Positions 1 through 6,406 of a DNA stretch of 29,917 nucleotides are shown here, one piece after another (the stretch's first letter is position 1; the number at the start of each line of letters is the position of its first letter). The DNA comes from a virus: positions 1 to 29,917 of IMG/VR virus record IMGVR_UViG_3300042888_001458. The stretch is one strand, 5' to 3'. The notes beneath the pieces are model-generated. The model made no database searches, was not told the origin of the DNA, and was given only the letters and a program-made list of their open reading frames with translations. The translations under genes were made by a program, and so were the position numbers.

Positions 1-49
1 CGATTGCAAAGCGATTTAAACTTTGAAGTATTTTAGTAAGTTTTTTCAT
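1..49 (-). CDS. 5' end of a gene cut by the window edge
   Basis: An ATG at 47-49 opens a frame that runs out of the window, giving MKKLTKILQSLNRFAI. It begins 4 bases after the TAG stop of the upstream gene, the tight spacing usual here, and is preceded by an AT-rich stretch. The Lys-rich start is compatible with a cytoplasmic protein, or with the n-region of a signal peptide; too little is visible to decide. No function can be given. Confidence 0.5.
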   Translation of the reverse strand, partial: MKKLTKILQSLNRFAI

Positions 50-53
50 TTTA

Positions 54-335
54 CTATACTGTTAATTTTATTAATGAATTAAAAAAATCATTTGTGAAAT
101 AAACTTGTTTTGACCCTTCAATAAATTTATCAATGTGGTTATTATTCATTGCATTAAACTCTACCTTTTTAATACCTAAACTTTTTAAGACAACCATATC
201 TAAATTGTCAGTAGCAGAAACAAGTTTAAATTCTATTTGGTTATTTCCATTATCTAAAACATATTCTGCAACATTGCTAATAATAAAGTTACCTACTCTT
301 ACTGTTTGATTGCTTACTGATATTAAATTTCTCAT
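54..335 (-). CDS. small unrecognised protein, 93 aa
   Basis: I do not recognise this protein. I place the start at the ATG at 333-335 (protein begins MRNLISVSNQTVRVGN). The frame is open to an ATG at 383, but the extra 16 codons translate to a low-complexity Tyr/Ile run (MYIIYIMYIY), which looks like AT-rich leader DNA rather than protein. The predicted product mixes short beta-strand-like segments with polar stretches and shows no membrane segment, signal peptide or cysteine motif. It is the first gene after the 217-base gap, so it may be transcribed from its own promoter. The stop is TAG, whereas most neighbours use TAA. Confidence 0.6.
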   Translation of the reverse strand: MRNLISVSNQTVRVGNFIISNVAEYVLDNGNNQIEFKLVSATDNLDMVVLKSLGIKKVEFNAMNNNHIDKFIEGSKQVYFTNDFFNSLIKLTV

Positions 336-552
336 ATTGTTTAGTTTTATAGTGTAAATATACATTATATATATTATATACATCTCATATATTTACATTA
401 TTTTTGTAAAGTGCTATAAATCAGATAGTTTAATTTTATAATGGACCCCTAAAAAAGTAAAAGTAAACGAAATACTAACAAAATATTAGCTCATTTTGGC
501 ATTATATAAATGGTTAGAAAGCCAATATCCAACCGTTATAACCAATACTACA
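336..552. other. non-coding intergenic stretch, possibly regulatory
   Basis: This is the longest stretch without a gene. Neither strand has a convincing ORF. It holds an 8-bp palindrome GTTATAAC at about 534-541, a GGTT/AACC pair flanking 508-530, and a T-rich direct repeat (TTTACT twice, then TTTTTA, minus strand) near 450-470. The part next to the 93-aa gene (336-420) is almost pure A/T. A promoter and/or terminator between two transcription units is plausible, but I see no clear sigma-type promoter or strong GC hairpin. Confidence 0.35.
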
Positions 553-780
553 TCATACCTTCGATTTATATACTCTAACCACTTTTTTATCCTTTACTTC
601 AAATACCATATTTATCTTTAGATTTTCATCCATTAAATTTGGTGATAAATATAAACCATCTTCCCATGATTCTGGGTTTATTAATTCATAAGTAATTGGA
701 TTAATCATTGGTGATGTTGGTTTAAATTCACTAATTGGAACTGGTTTTTGATAAACGATGTTTGTATAAATTTCTCCCAT
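553..780 (-). CDS. small unrecognised protein, 75 aa
   Basis: I do not recognise this protein. It starts at the ATG at 778-780, just after an A-rich run (AAATAAATAAA), the usual leader type here, and stops at TGA. The N-terminal half is rich in proline (KPVPISEFKPTSPMINP) and probably extended. The C-terminal half (MVFEVKDKKVVRVYKSKV) looks like two beta-strands. There is no membrane segment or metal motif. It follows the 66-aa gene by 23 bases and is the last gene before the long intergenic gap. Confidence 0.6.
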   Translation of the reverse strand: MGEIYTNIVYQKPVPISEFKPTSPMINPITYELINPESWEDGLYLSPNLMDENLKINMVFEVKDKKVVRVYKSKV

Positions 781-803
781 TTTATTTATTTTTTTGTAAT
801 ATT

Positions 804-1004
804 TTATTTAGTGATATCCATCTTTATTGATAGTAATCTATTAACAATTCTATTGTAATCCGGACTCCTTTTATCTAAAGAACCACCGATCTCTTCTATA
901 AGTTGTAGATGATTGTTTTTAAATAATTTATCCAGGTTGGATACGACTTCAGCTCTATTATCAAAAGAGCCAATAATTTTTTCAATTTTTTGTTTTACTT
1001 CCAT
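804..1004 (-). CDS. small helical protein of unknown function, 66 aa
   Basis: I do not recognise this protein. The ATG at 1002-1004 lies 7 bases after the SbcC C-part stop, so it is probably co-transcribed with the recombination block. The sequence (MEVKQKIEKIIGSFDNRAEVVSNLDKLF...) is charged, probably all helical and cytoplasmic, without cysteines or membrane segments. It could be an accessory factor of the recombination complex, but only its position suggests that. Confidence 0.6.
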   Translation of the reverse strand: MEVKQKIEKIIGSFDNRAEVVSNLDKLFKNNHLQLIEEIGGSLDKRSPDYNRIVNRLLSIKMDITK

Positions 1005-1011
1005 AAATTAT

Positions 1012-3249
1012 TTAAATTGAAACTATAGATGAAACATCATTTTCTTTTTTAATCATTAAAATGTTGTCAGCCCAATCTCTCACCAATTCTCTATGTGTTA
1101 TCAATAAGATACTATCAAAACTACTTTTAATTTTTTCAAAAAATGGTCTCATTAAAGATAAATTCTCATCAGCCACTTTACCCAATACCTCATCCAATAC
1201 TATGATATTTGGTTTAGGTAGTGTAGAAACTTTACCTAATACTAATCTAAGAGCTAAAGCCGCTAATGTTTTCTCAAACCCAGACCCAGACTTAACCAAT
1301 TTAGGTATAAAGTTTTTTATGATCAGGAATTCAACCTCATTCTTATCATTAACATTTAATTCCAATTCAAAATCACAAGCCCCATCTAACATTTGTTGAA
1401 TCTCTGAATTAATAATTGGTATTACAGATCTTAAAACTAACTTACCAATTCCATTTTTACCAATCATTTTACAATAGATGTCAAATATTTTTTCAACATC
1501 TAATTCTTTCCTAATGGTTTCTATTAATTTGGTTTTATCAATTGTTGACTCTTCTAATCTAATGATTTCATTATTATTTTTTTCAATTAGTTTCATAAAA
1601 TTATTCTTATCAATATCGACCATTCTAATCCTTGAATTAACTCCGGTTAACTGACTTTCTAATTTTTGATTGGAATCAATAAATTCAGTGTTTCTCTCAT
1701 ACTCCTTAAGTTGATTATTCTTCTCTTTAAGGGTTACTCTCATTCGTTCTAAATCAACTTCAATCTTATCTTTCATTAAAGATTTTCTATCAATAGAATC
1801 TGATTCGGATTTTTGAACATCATATCGACTAATCAATAGATCTAGTTCACCTAATTCAATTACTAACCCCTCATTAATTTTAGTTAATTCAATAGATTTA
1901 TTTTCACTATCACTAATTTCTTTACTATGGTCAACATCTTCTAATGATCTTTTACAAGTTGGACAAAATTCACCTTCTTTAAGAGCTTTAATGTGACTAC
2001 TTAATTTATTAATCTCACTAATATTACCCCTCCTAGAAAGTTCTACTTCATTCCTACTATCTTTAGTTTTTTTATGTCCATCTTCATCATATGTTGATTT
2101 ACCTAAAGTTTCTAATTCTTTAATAATAGTATCTAATTCCGCTTTTTTATTAACACCATTTTTAGTTAATAAACCAATATCAGTTTTTAATGTCTCAGGG
2201 TTTAATTTTAAAATCTCAGGATCTATTTGAACTTTTTTAGATAGTAACCCATCTCTCTCGTAGTTCAATTCTTCAATCGTTTTAATGGATTCTTCCAAAC
2301 TTTTATTAGTATCATAATTTGATACACCTAAGTTTTCAATCGTAAGACCATTGTTAATGATTTCATTCTTTAACGTTTCAATATTATAAATGTTAGACTT
2401 CATAGTTTTTTTAAACTCTGATGTCATTTTCTTGGCGATCTCTTCTTTATCATCTAACACTTCAAGTCCAATAAATTTGGTTAGTGTTTTACCCCTCTCT
2501 GTTGGTTTAGAATCAATTAAATCTGTAAGGTTATCACCGGTAGCTATAATCGTGGCCATAAAATCACTTTCACTACCTATGGCTTCAGCGATTTTTTTAG
2601 TGGTGTCTTGTGTTTGTTCACCTTTTAAATCTTCCTCTGTACCATCTGGTAATATTTTTTTATATTCAACAGATGATGATACACTCCACCCACCAGCTTT
2701 TTTGGGTTTTCTATTGATAACTCTTTCAATCATAAAATCATCACCATCAATCTCAATTAAACCTTTAACTCTAACAATATTACTTTCTCTAAAACTATTG
2801 AAAATATCTTCATTTTTTTCTGTCTTAGTAGTTTCACCAAAAAATAAAAATTTAAGGGCGTCAACTGAAAAAGTGGTATTATGGGAAACAATACCATTTG
2901 TATAGTATTGATGTACTTCCGCTACTTGTATGTCATATAAAGTATCTTTAAAATCCATTAATTTAATACTTTTAACTTTCTTAATACCATCAATCGTCTG
3001 TATTGGTGTATCAACTTCAATTTCTTTAAGGACAACAAATTCACCATCTTCTTTTTTCAATTTATGATAATCAGCCCCTTCCACGTATTTACCATCTTCT
3101 AATTCACATCGATAAACATCAGCATTTTCTTCCGTAATACCACACCATTCAATATCTTTGAATCCATAAGGTGTACTAACTTTAAAACTTAAATCACCAT
3201 ATTTTTTATAAATTTCATTTAATTCACCTATTGTTAAACTTTTCTCCAT
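1012..3249 (-). CDS. sbcC: SbcC/gp46-like ATPase, C-terminal part, preceded by split-intein C-fragment
   Basis: Second half of a fractured SMC-like recombination ATPase (SbcC/Rad50, T4 gp46 type). Residues 1-124 are an intein C-fragment: a Gly-rich strand FKVSTPYGF at 22-30, a likely block B His at 62 (GADYHKL), a block F segment (LYDIQVAEVHQYY), and a final block G, NGIVSHN. The mature part starts at Thr125 (TTFSVDALKFLFFGE, the rest of the P-loop and its helix). It has long coiled coils around a zinc hook C429-P-T-C432, the ABC signature SGSGFEKT at 654-661, Walker B with D686-E687 (IIVLDE) and a switch His719 (LITHRE). The partner of the SbcD-like nuclease is encoded upstream. The spliced protein would be 171+621=792 residues, longer than T4 gp46 (about 560). 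On its own this ORF lacks the Walker A lysine, so it should be inactive until trans-splicing. Start: ATG at 3249 after an A-rich leader. Confidence 0.93.
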   Translation of the reverse strand: MEKSLTIGELNEIYKKYGDLSFKVSTPYGFKDIEWCGITEENADVYRCELEDGKYVEGADYHKLKKEDGEFVVLKEIEVDTPIQTIDGIKKVKSIKLMDFKDTLYDIQVAEVHQYYTNGIVSHNTTFSVDALKFLFFGETTKTEKNEDIFNSFRESNIVRVKGLIEIDGDDFMIERVINRKPKKAGGWSVSSSVEYKKILPDGTEEDLKGEQTQDTTKKIAEAIGSESDFMATIIATGDNLTDLIDSKPTERGKTLTKFIGLEVLDDKEEIAKKMTSEFKKTMKSNIYNIETLKNEIINNGLTIENLGVSNYDTNKSLEESIKTIEELNYERDGLLSKKVQIDPEILKLNPETLKTDIGLLTKNGVNKKAELDTIIKELETLGKSTYDEDGHKKTKDSRNEVELSRRGNISEINKLSSHIKALKEGEFCPTCKRSLEDVDHSKEISDSENKSIELTKINEGLVIELGELDLLISRYDVQKSESDSIDRKSLMKDKIEVDLERMRVTLKEKNNQLKEYERNTEFIDSNQKLESQLTGVNSRIRMVDIDKNNFMKLIEKNNNEIIRLEESTIDKTKLIETIRKELDVEKIFDIYCKMIGKNGIGKLVLRSVIPIINSEIQQMLDGACDFELELNVNDKNEVEFLIIKNFIPKLVKSGSGFEKTLAALALRLVLGKVSTLPKPNIIVLDEVLGKVADENLSLMRPFFEKIKSSFDSILLITHRELVRDWADNILMIKKENDVSSIVSI
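2878..3249 (-). other. split intein, C-terminal fragment (124 aa)
   Basis: The first 124 codons of the downstream SbcC ORF match a Hint-fold intein without its first strands. Visible are STPYGF (the conserved strand and turn after the split), GADYHKL (block B-like, His62), LYDIQVAEVHQYYTNG (block F) and the terminal IVSHN (block G; penultimate His, terminal Asn cyclises). The next residue is Thr, a permitted +1 nucleophile. Codons for His (2881-2883) and Asn (2878-2880) were read directly. It contains no endonuclease domain, so it is a mini-intein. Confidence 0.9.
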
Positions 3250-3278
3250 TTTATTTTTTTTATTTTAAAAACTATTTT

Positions 3279-3286
3279 TATTTATA
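3279..3286 (-). promoter_or_regulatory. possible T4-late-like promoter element TATAAATA
   Basis: The minus strand reads TATAAATA about 30 bases upstream of the ATG of the intein-C/SbcC ORF, in the 63-base gap after the endonuclease gene. This octamer equals the T4 late promoter consensus. In DNA this AT-rich it can occur by chance, and I see no sigma factor gene in the window, so this is a weak candidate only. Confidence 0.2.
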
Positions 3287-3312
3287 CAAACTTTATTAAT
3301 ATCCATTAACTT

Positions 3313-4326
3313 TTAACCAGTTAAATTTAAAAAATTTTTACACTTATTAATAACACTTTCTTTATTTTTTTTATATTCAGAATCCCAAACGACTAATAAC
3401 TCAAACCCATGTTCATTAGCTATATTTTTTTTATTCCCATCTTTTTCCCAAATTTCTTGGGCTGACAAATACTTCCTAAATGGGTTTGGAGTATCAGTTT
3501 CATTATAAATCTCTGGGTTAGCATGATAGACATCACCATTATATTCAATAATTTTCTTATTTTTTAAATCGGTAAAGTCATACCTATAAAACCCATTAGA
3601 ATTATTTAACACAAACTCCCCACCCTTTTTTGCGAATAAAAAATAATTTAATTCATTAACCTCAATATTTTCAATTAATTTTAAAAATAATTCTTGACTT
3701 ACTTCTGAATAACCTGATTTTAATTTACCATTTTTATATAAACTTTTTTGCCAATTATTTTGTCTCTGCACAAATATTTTTCGTCCATTTTCTTCACCAT
3801 GTTTCTTTAAACATTTCTCTAAAGAAAATGTATTTTGTCTTTCTGACCTTAATTTCACCGCTTCCTCATTAGAATAACCTTTATTTAACCAATATTCTAA
3901 ATTAGCTGAACCTAATTTACCATTTTCACTCCTTTTTTCCATTCTACTATCCCATATTTGTTTACCCTCAATTTCACCAAATCTAGCGATACACCCTCTT
4001 AGAGAGACCAATTTCTGACCTTCTATTTGTAGAATAGCTTCGGACTCTGAGTACCCCTTTTTAATCCAATGTTCTTTATTTACCGGTCTTAATGTCTTAA
4101 TATGTTCTAATATTTTATCCTCTGGTAAGCCCCTATCTAACCAATACTTTTCACTATATGGTGAACTTTTCGGTATTTTAACATTATTCATTTTTAACCT
4201 ATTAATTATTACTTCTCGATCAACACCATATTTTAAACCAATATTTTTTGTTGATTCAAAATCTTCAGTATACATTTTAATCATATCTTTAATTTCTAAT
4301 TCCGTGAATTGTTTTTTATTACCCAT
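3313..4326 (-). CDS. free-standing homing endonuclease, Vsr-like EDxHD family
   Basis: Probable site-specific DNA endonuclease of 337 residues lying between the two halves of the fractured SbcC gene. Residues 7-50 resemble a helix-turn-helix (TKNIGLKYGVDREVIINRL). Residues 58-195 hold repeats typical of phage homing-enzyme DNA-binding arms: YWLDRGLPEDKI, HWIKKGYSESEA and YWLNKGYSNEEA, and two copies of a C..+.GE..G+.I...R unit (112-130, 172-190). The C-terminal domain (about 205-337) has the Vsr-like pattern: E208 in SEVSQELF, D250 in YRYDF, IIEYNGDVYHANP with D265 and H268, WEKD at 293-296 and VVWD at 312-315. I start at the ATG at 4326 (MGNKKQF); the upstream ATG at 4365 adds 13 residues unlike the family and is less likely. 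Gaps of 61 and 63 bases separate it from the intein halves. Confidence 0.85.
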   Translation of the reverse strand: MGNKKQFTELEIKDMIKMYTEDFESTKNIGLKYGVDREVIINRLKMNNVKIPKSSPYSEKYWLDRGLPEDKILEHIKTLRPVNKEHWIKKGYSESEAILQIEGQKLVSLRGCIARFGEIEGKQIWDSRMEKRSENGKLGSANLEYWLNKGYSNEEAVKLRSERQNTFSLEKCLKKHGEENGRKIFVQRQNNWQKSLYKNGKLKSGYSEVSQELFLKLIENIEVNELNYFLFAKKGGEFVLNNSNGFYRYDFTDLKNKKIIEYNGDVYHANPEIYNETDTPNPFRKYLSAQEIWEKDGNKKNIANEHGFELLVVWDSEYKKNKESVINKCKNFLNLTG

Positions 4327-4387
4327 TTTAGTTACATTTTTATATAAATATAACCGACTAACCAAAAAGGTAAATAAAGTAATATAT

Positions 4388-4477
4388 TTATTTTAACTCA
4401 TCTGGCAAAAAACCTAATTTTTTAATGATATATTCCTCATTATAATCTATAAGTACTTGAGTATCAGCCCTAACGCA
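4388..4477 (-). other. split intein, N-terminal fragment (29 aa)
   Basis: Twenty-nine codons plus stop. The fragment begins with Cys1 (TGC at 4475-4477) in CVRADTQVLID, an intein block A, and ends LGFLPDELK. Canonical split inteins have N-fragments of roughly 90-110 residues with block B. Here block B lies in the C-fragment, so the split site is unusually close to the N-terminus. A similar layout is known from the atypically split AceL-TerL intein, whose N-fragment is about 25 residues. The total intein is 153 residues. Confidence 0.88.
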
Positions 4478-4990
4478 TTTACCCCCCTGGTTTGGTGGGT
4501 CCGACACAACCACACTAACACCGTTAAGGTCAGAATAGTTAATTACATTATCATCACCAAAACTTAATAAGTTATCAATCTCAATAGTTTTAATAAACCA
4601 TTTACGATATCTATAATCAGTATCTTTAATTAGTTTATATTCCTCATTAACTTTATCATCCAACTTAACGATACGATCCCAATTAGTTTCAATTTTTTCT
4701 CTATCTAACCATTCTTTAAATAAGTTTTTTTGATATGTAGTATCCATAATATTATCAACCACACCATCAGACAATCTTATTAACTCTGGTTTATTACCTT
4801 CTTTAACCGCCCTAAAAATAACATTAATTGATGTGGGTGGTACACCATACTTTTTTGAGAAATAAGCTTTAATTCGTTGTTTACCTTCATTTGAATTATT
4901 TTCCGGTCTATCATCCCAATAAACTTTTACTTGTGCCTTTGATGGTAATGTACTAGTTACTCCGTCTTTTTTAATCATTTCTTTTTCCAT
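4388..4990 (-). CDS. sbcC: SbcC/gp46-like ATPase, N-terminal part, ending in split-intein N-fragment
   Basis: First half of the fractured recombination ATPase. Residues 1-130 are an extension not found in ordinary SbcC/gp46, charged and without a recognised domain. At about 131 the family N-terminus begins (WFIKTIEIDNLLSFGDDNVINY), leading to the P-loop VSDPPNQGGK with Lys171. Cys172 then starts an intein N-fragment that runs to the stop at residue 200. The first Gly of the classical GxxGxGK motif is Pro here (PPNQGGK), a departure worth noting. After splicing the loop reads PPNQGGKTT. The ORF starts one base after the stop of the 132-aa gene (TAATATG). An internal Met5 is an alternative start. 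Without the second half this product has no signature, Walker B or zinc hook, so it cannot act alone. Confidence 0.92.
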   Translation of the reverse strand: MEKEMIKKDGVTSTLPSKAQVKVYWDDRPENNSNEGKQRIKAYFSKKYGVPPTSINVIFRAVKEGNKPELIRLSDGVVDNIMDTTYQKNLFKEWLDREKIETNWDRIVKLDDKVNEEYKLIKDTDYRYRKWFIKTIEIDNLLSFGDDNVINYSDLNGVSVVVSDPPNQGGKCVRADTQVLIDYNEEYIIKKLGFLPDELK

Positions 4991-4991
4991 A

Positions 4992-5390
4992 TTATTTGTT
5001 TTTACCCTTTATTATATCATATAAATTTGAATTACCAAACCAACCGGTTTTACCTTCACCATAAATGTCATCATCCACTTTAATTGGTGGTTTAACAATT
5101 TTTATTTCTTCTTTTTTTAAATCAATATCAATCTCATACTTTTTAACCTCATCATTATCTTTAACAATTTCATCAATTACCGGTATTAATGGTTCTTCTT
5201 TAATCGTTTCCTCAACAACTATTTCAACCTCATTTTTTTTACGAAAAATCTCTGGAACTGAACCAAATTTTTCAGTGGTAAAAGCTTGTCTTATTAATTT
5301 TAAAATAAATGAATTAGTATCCTGGATATTGTTTACACGACAATATTCAGTAATATCATATTTTAATTTTTCTGGTAATTGATTAATCAT
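4992..5390 (-). CDS. ribbon-helix-helix-like protein with acidic linker, 132 aa
   Basis: Unrecognised protein encoded between the SbcD-like and SbcC-like genes. Residues 1-40 (MINQLPEKLKYDITEYC... NSFILKLIRQAF) resemble a ribbon-helix-helix (CopG/Arc-type) fold: a short strand, then two helices. Residues 50-110 are a highly charged, probably disordered linker rich in Glu, Lys and Ile/Val. The end, DDIYGEGKTGWFGNSNLYDI, looks like a short linear motif that could bind a partner. I start at the ATG at 5390, giving an 8-base overlap with the previous gene (ATGATTAA); an ATG at 5432 is open but would overlap 50 bases. A role with the SbcCD complex is inferred only from position. Confidence 0.65.
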   Translation of the reverse strand: MINQLPEKLKYDITEYCRVNNIQDTNSFILKLIRQAFTTEKFGSVPEIFRKKNEVEIVVEETIKEEPLIPVIDEIVKDNDEVKKYEIDIDLKKEEIKIVKPPIKVDDDIYGEGKTGWFGNSNLYDIIKGKNK

Positions 5391-5571
5391 CAAATCTATC
5401 AAAATTTTGGTAAAATGGTAAATAGTAATCATTAAATAATCCCACTACACTACCATTAAATGATAATACACTCTCAATTGAATTGATTCTTGAGTATATT
5501 TTAAAATATGTATTAGGTTCAATATTATCTAATGTTCCAATACATTTTATACCTTGAATTAATTCTTTCAT
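5383..5571 (-). CDS. small unrecognised protein, 62 aa
   Basis: I do not recognise this protein. The start codon overlaps the stop of the SbcD-like gene as TAATG (5569-5573), indicating coupled translation with the nuclease. The product (MKELIQGIKCIGTLDNIEPNTYFKIYSRINS...) looks like a small beta-rich fold with an aromatic and acidic C-terminus (YYLPFYQNFDRFDD). No metal or membrane motif is seen. Its position between SbcD and SbcC genes suggests a small accessory subunit, but this is not supported by any motif. Confidence 0.6.
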   Translation of the reverse strand: MKELIQGIKCIGTLDNIEPNTYFKIYSRINSIESVLSFNGSVVGLFNDYYLPFYQNFDRFDD

Positions 5572-6383
5572 TATGAATTGACTAATATCTCTTTATCGGA
5601 TTCAATATCATCTAAAGAGTTTATTTTAAAAGTATAGAATCCATGATCAGTATCTATATCAACTTCTTCATATTCTTTTGACATTAAATCCCAAACTAAA
5701 TATCCGTGTCCGTGGCCAGCCGATTCAGCGAAATCCTGTTGAATGAATGATCCACTATAAATTATGGGAATACCTTTATAAGATAATTTTTGTCTCATAT
5801 GTATATCACCTAACATAACAATATCCAAATTTTCAAATTGTGTTAAATCCCCACCCTCAATATCAAAACCTAAATCAGTTCTTGATCCAGTTAACGGACC
5901 ATGGTATAAACCTATATAAGTTTTATCTTTACCATACTCTAATTTAACCTCATCAATATTAGGTCTTGAATTACCATCAATCATTGAGTATGGACACCAT
6001 ACAACATTATCGTCCACATCACAAACACTATGTTTATAATAAAAAATGTTTTTATTTCTCATCATCTCAACTATCGGTGTGATACTATCTAATCGATCAG
6101 TATTATGTTCTAATAAATCGTGATTACCAGGTATGATGATTGTCTTACATCTTACCGCACACTCATTTAGAAACCAACTTAATACCATACTAAGTTCATT
6201 TGATATAGTAATCTTTTGATGTACTAAATCACCAAGTATAGCTATCCTAACTTCATCAGGACTATATTTAGTGAGTATTAAATCAACTTCTTTAAAGAAC
6301 TTTTCAGCTTGTTCTCTATATTCTTCATGTCTTTTAAATGTTCTGAAATGTAAATCAGCTATGTGTATAATTTTTTTTATCAT
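5571..6383 (-). CDS. sbcD: SbcD/gp47-like recombination nuclease (Mre11 family)
   Basis: Nuclease subunit of the SbcCD/Rad50-Mre11 type complex (T4 gp46/gp47), which processes double-strand ends for recombination-dependent replication. All calcineurin-like phosphoesterase motifs are visible: D10-L-H12, GD52 in ILGDLVHQ, GNHD at 86-89, H161 in GLYHGPL, GDIH195 and GHGH at 223-226. The length of 270 residues is near the core domain and shorter than T4 gp47 (about 340), so the C-terminal capping or ATPase-binding part is reduced; it ends soon after FYTFKINSLDDI. It starts at the ATG at 6383 after an AT-rich leader and overlaps the next gene by TAATG. Its partner ATPase is the fractured SbcC gene downstream. 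The active-site residues are complete, so the nuclease should be functional. Confidence 0.93.
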   Translation of the reverse strand: MIKKIIHIADLHFRTFKRHEEYREQAEKFFKEVDLILTKYSPDEVRIAILGDLVHQKITISNELSMVLSWFLNECAVRCKTIIIPGNHDLLEHNTDRLDSITPIVEMMRNKNIFYYKHSVCDVDDNVVWCPYSMIDGNSRPNIDEVKLEYGKDKTYIGLYHGPLTGSRTDLGFDIEGGDLTQFENLDIVMLGDIHMRQKLSYKGIPIIYSGSFIQQDFAESAGHGHGYLVWDLMSKEYEEVDIDTDHGFYTFKINSLDDIESDKEILVNS

Positions 6384-6406
6384 TTTATAAATTTAGTTAA
6401 AATTTT

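Larger units (their letters stand above)
2878..4477 (-). mobile_element. fractured-gene insertion: split intein halves plus free-standing homing endonuclease
   Basis: This 1600-bp block separates the Walker A lysine codon (4478-4480) from the next P-loop codon, Thr (2875-2877). Removing it joins ...PPNQGGK to TTFSVDA... in frame and would restore one 792-codon SbcC-like ORF. It contains, in transcription order, the intein N-fragment with a stop, the endonuclease gene, and the intein C-fragment with its own start codon. The layout matches the 'fractured genes' arrangement known from environmental phage sequences, in which a split intein and an EDxHD-type endonuclease gene lie together inside a conserved phage gene. 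The endonuclease presumably cleaves intein-free alleles at this site, spreading the unit. Confidence 0.85.

Noticed and set aside
1061-1399. 112-codon plus-strand frame opposite the SbcC C-terminus
   Set aside because: Antisense shadow of the signature and Walker B region; no recognisable protein.
2390-2905. 171-codon open frame on the plus strand opposite SbcC
   Set aside because: It is antisense to a gene with clear motifs. Its Ser/Leu/Ile-rich translation is the typical shadow of the coiled-coil and AT-rich codons on the other strand.
3250-4387. Group I or II intron carrying the endonuclease
   Set aside because: Both flanks translate in frame into intein sequences, with a stop and a new start codon, which is not needed for an intron. 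I see no intron core motifs.
1012-4990. SbcC interpreted as a pseudogene or frameshift-broken gene
   Set aside because: The two ORFs are flanked precisely by intein block A (Cys) and block G (His-Asn/Thr) and rejoin the P-loop in frame, and both have intact motifs. A decayed gene would not be expected to show this.
5065-5382. 105-codon plus-strand frame opposite the 132-aa gene
   Set aside because: Ser/Ile/Phe-rich shadow of the acidic Glu/Lys linker on the minus strand.
5391-5432. Upstream start (ATG at 5432) for the 132-aa protein
   Set aside because: It would overlap the 62-aa gene by 50 bases. The ATG at 5390 gives a normal 8-base overlap and an RHH-like N-terminus.
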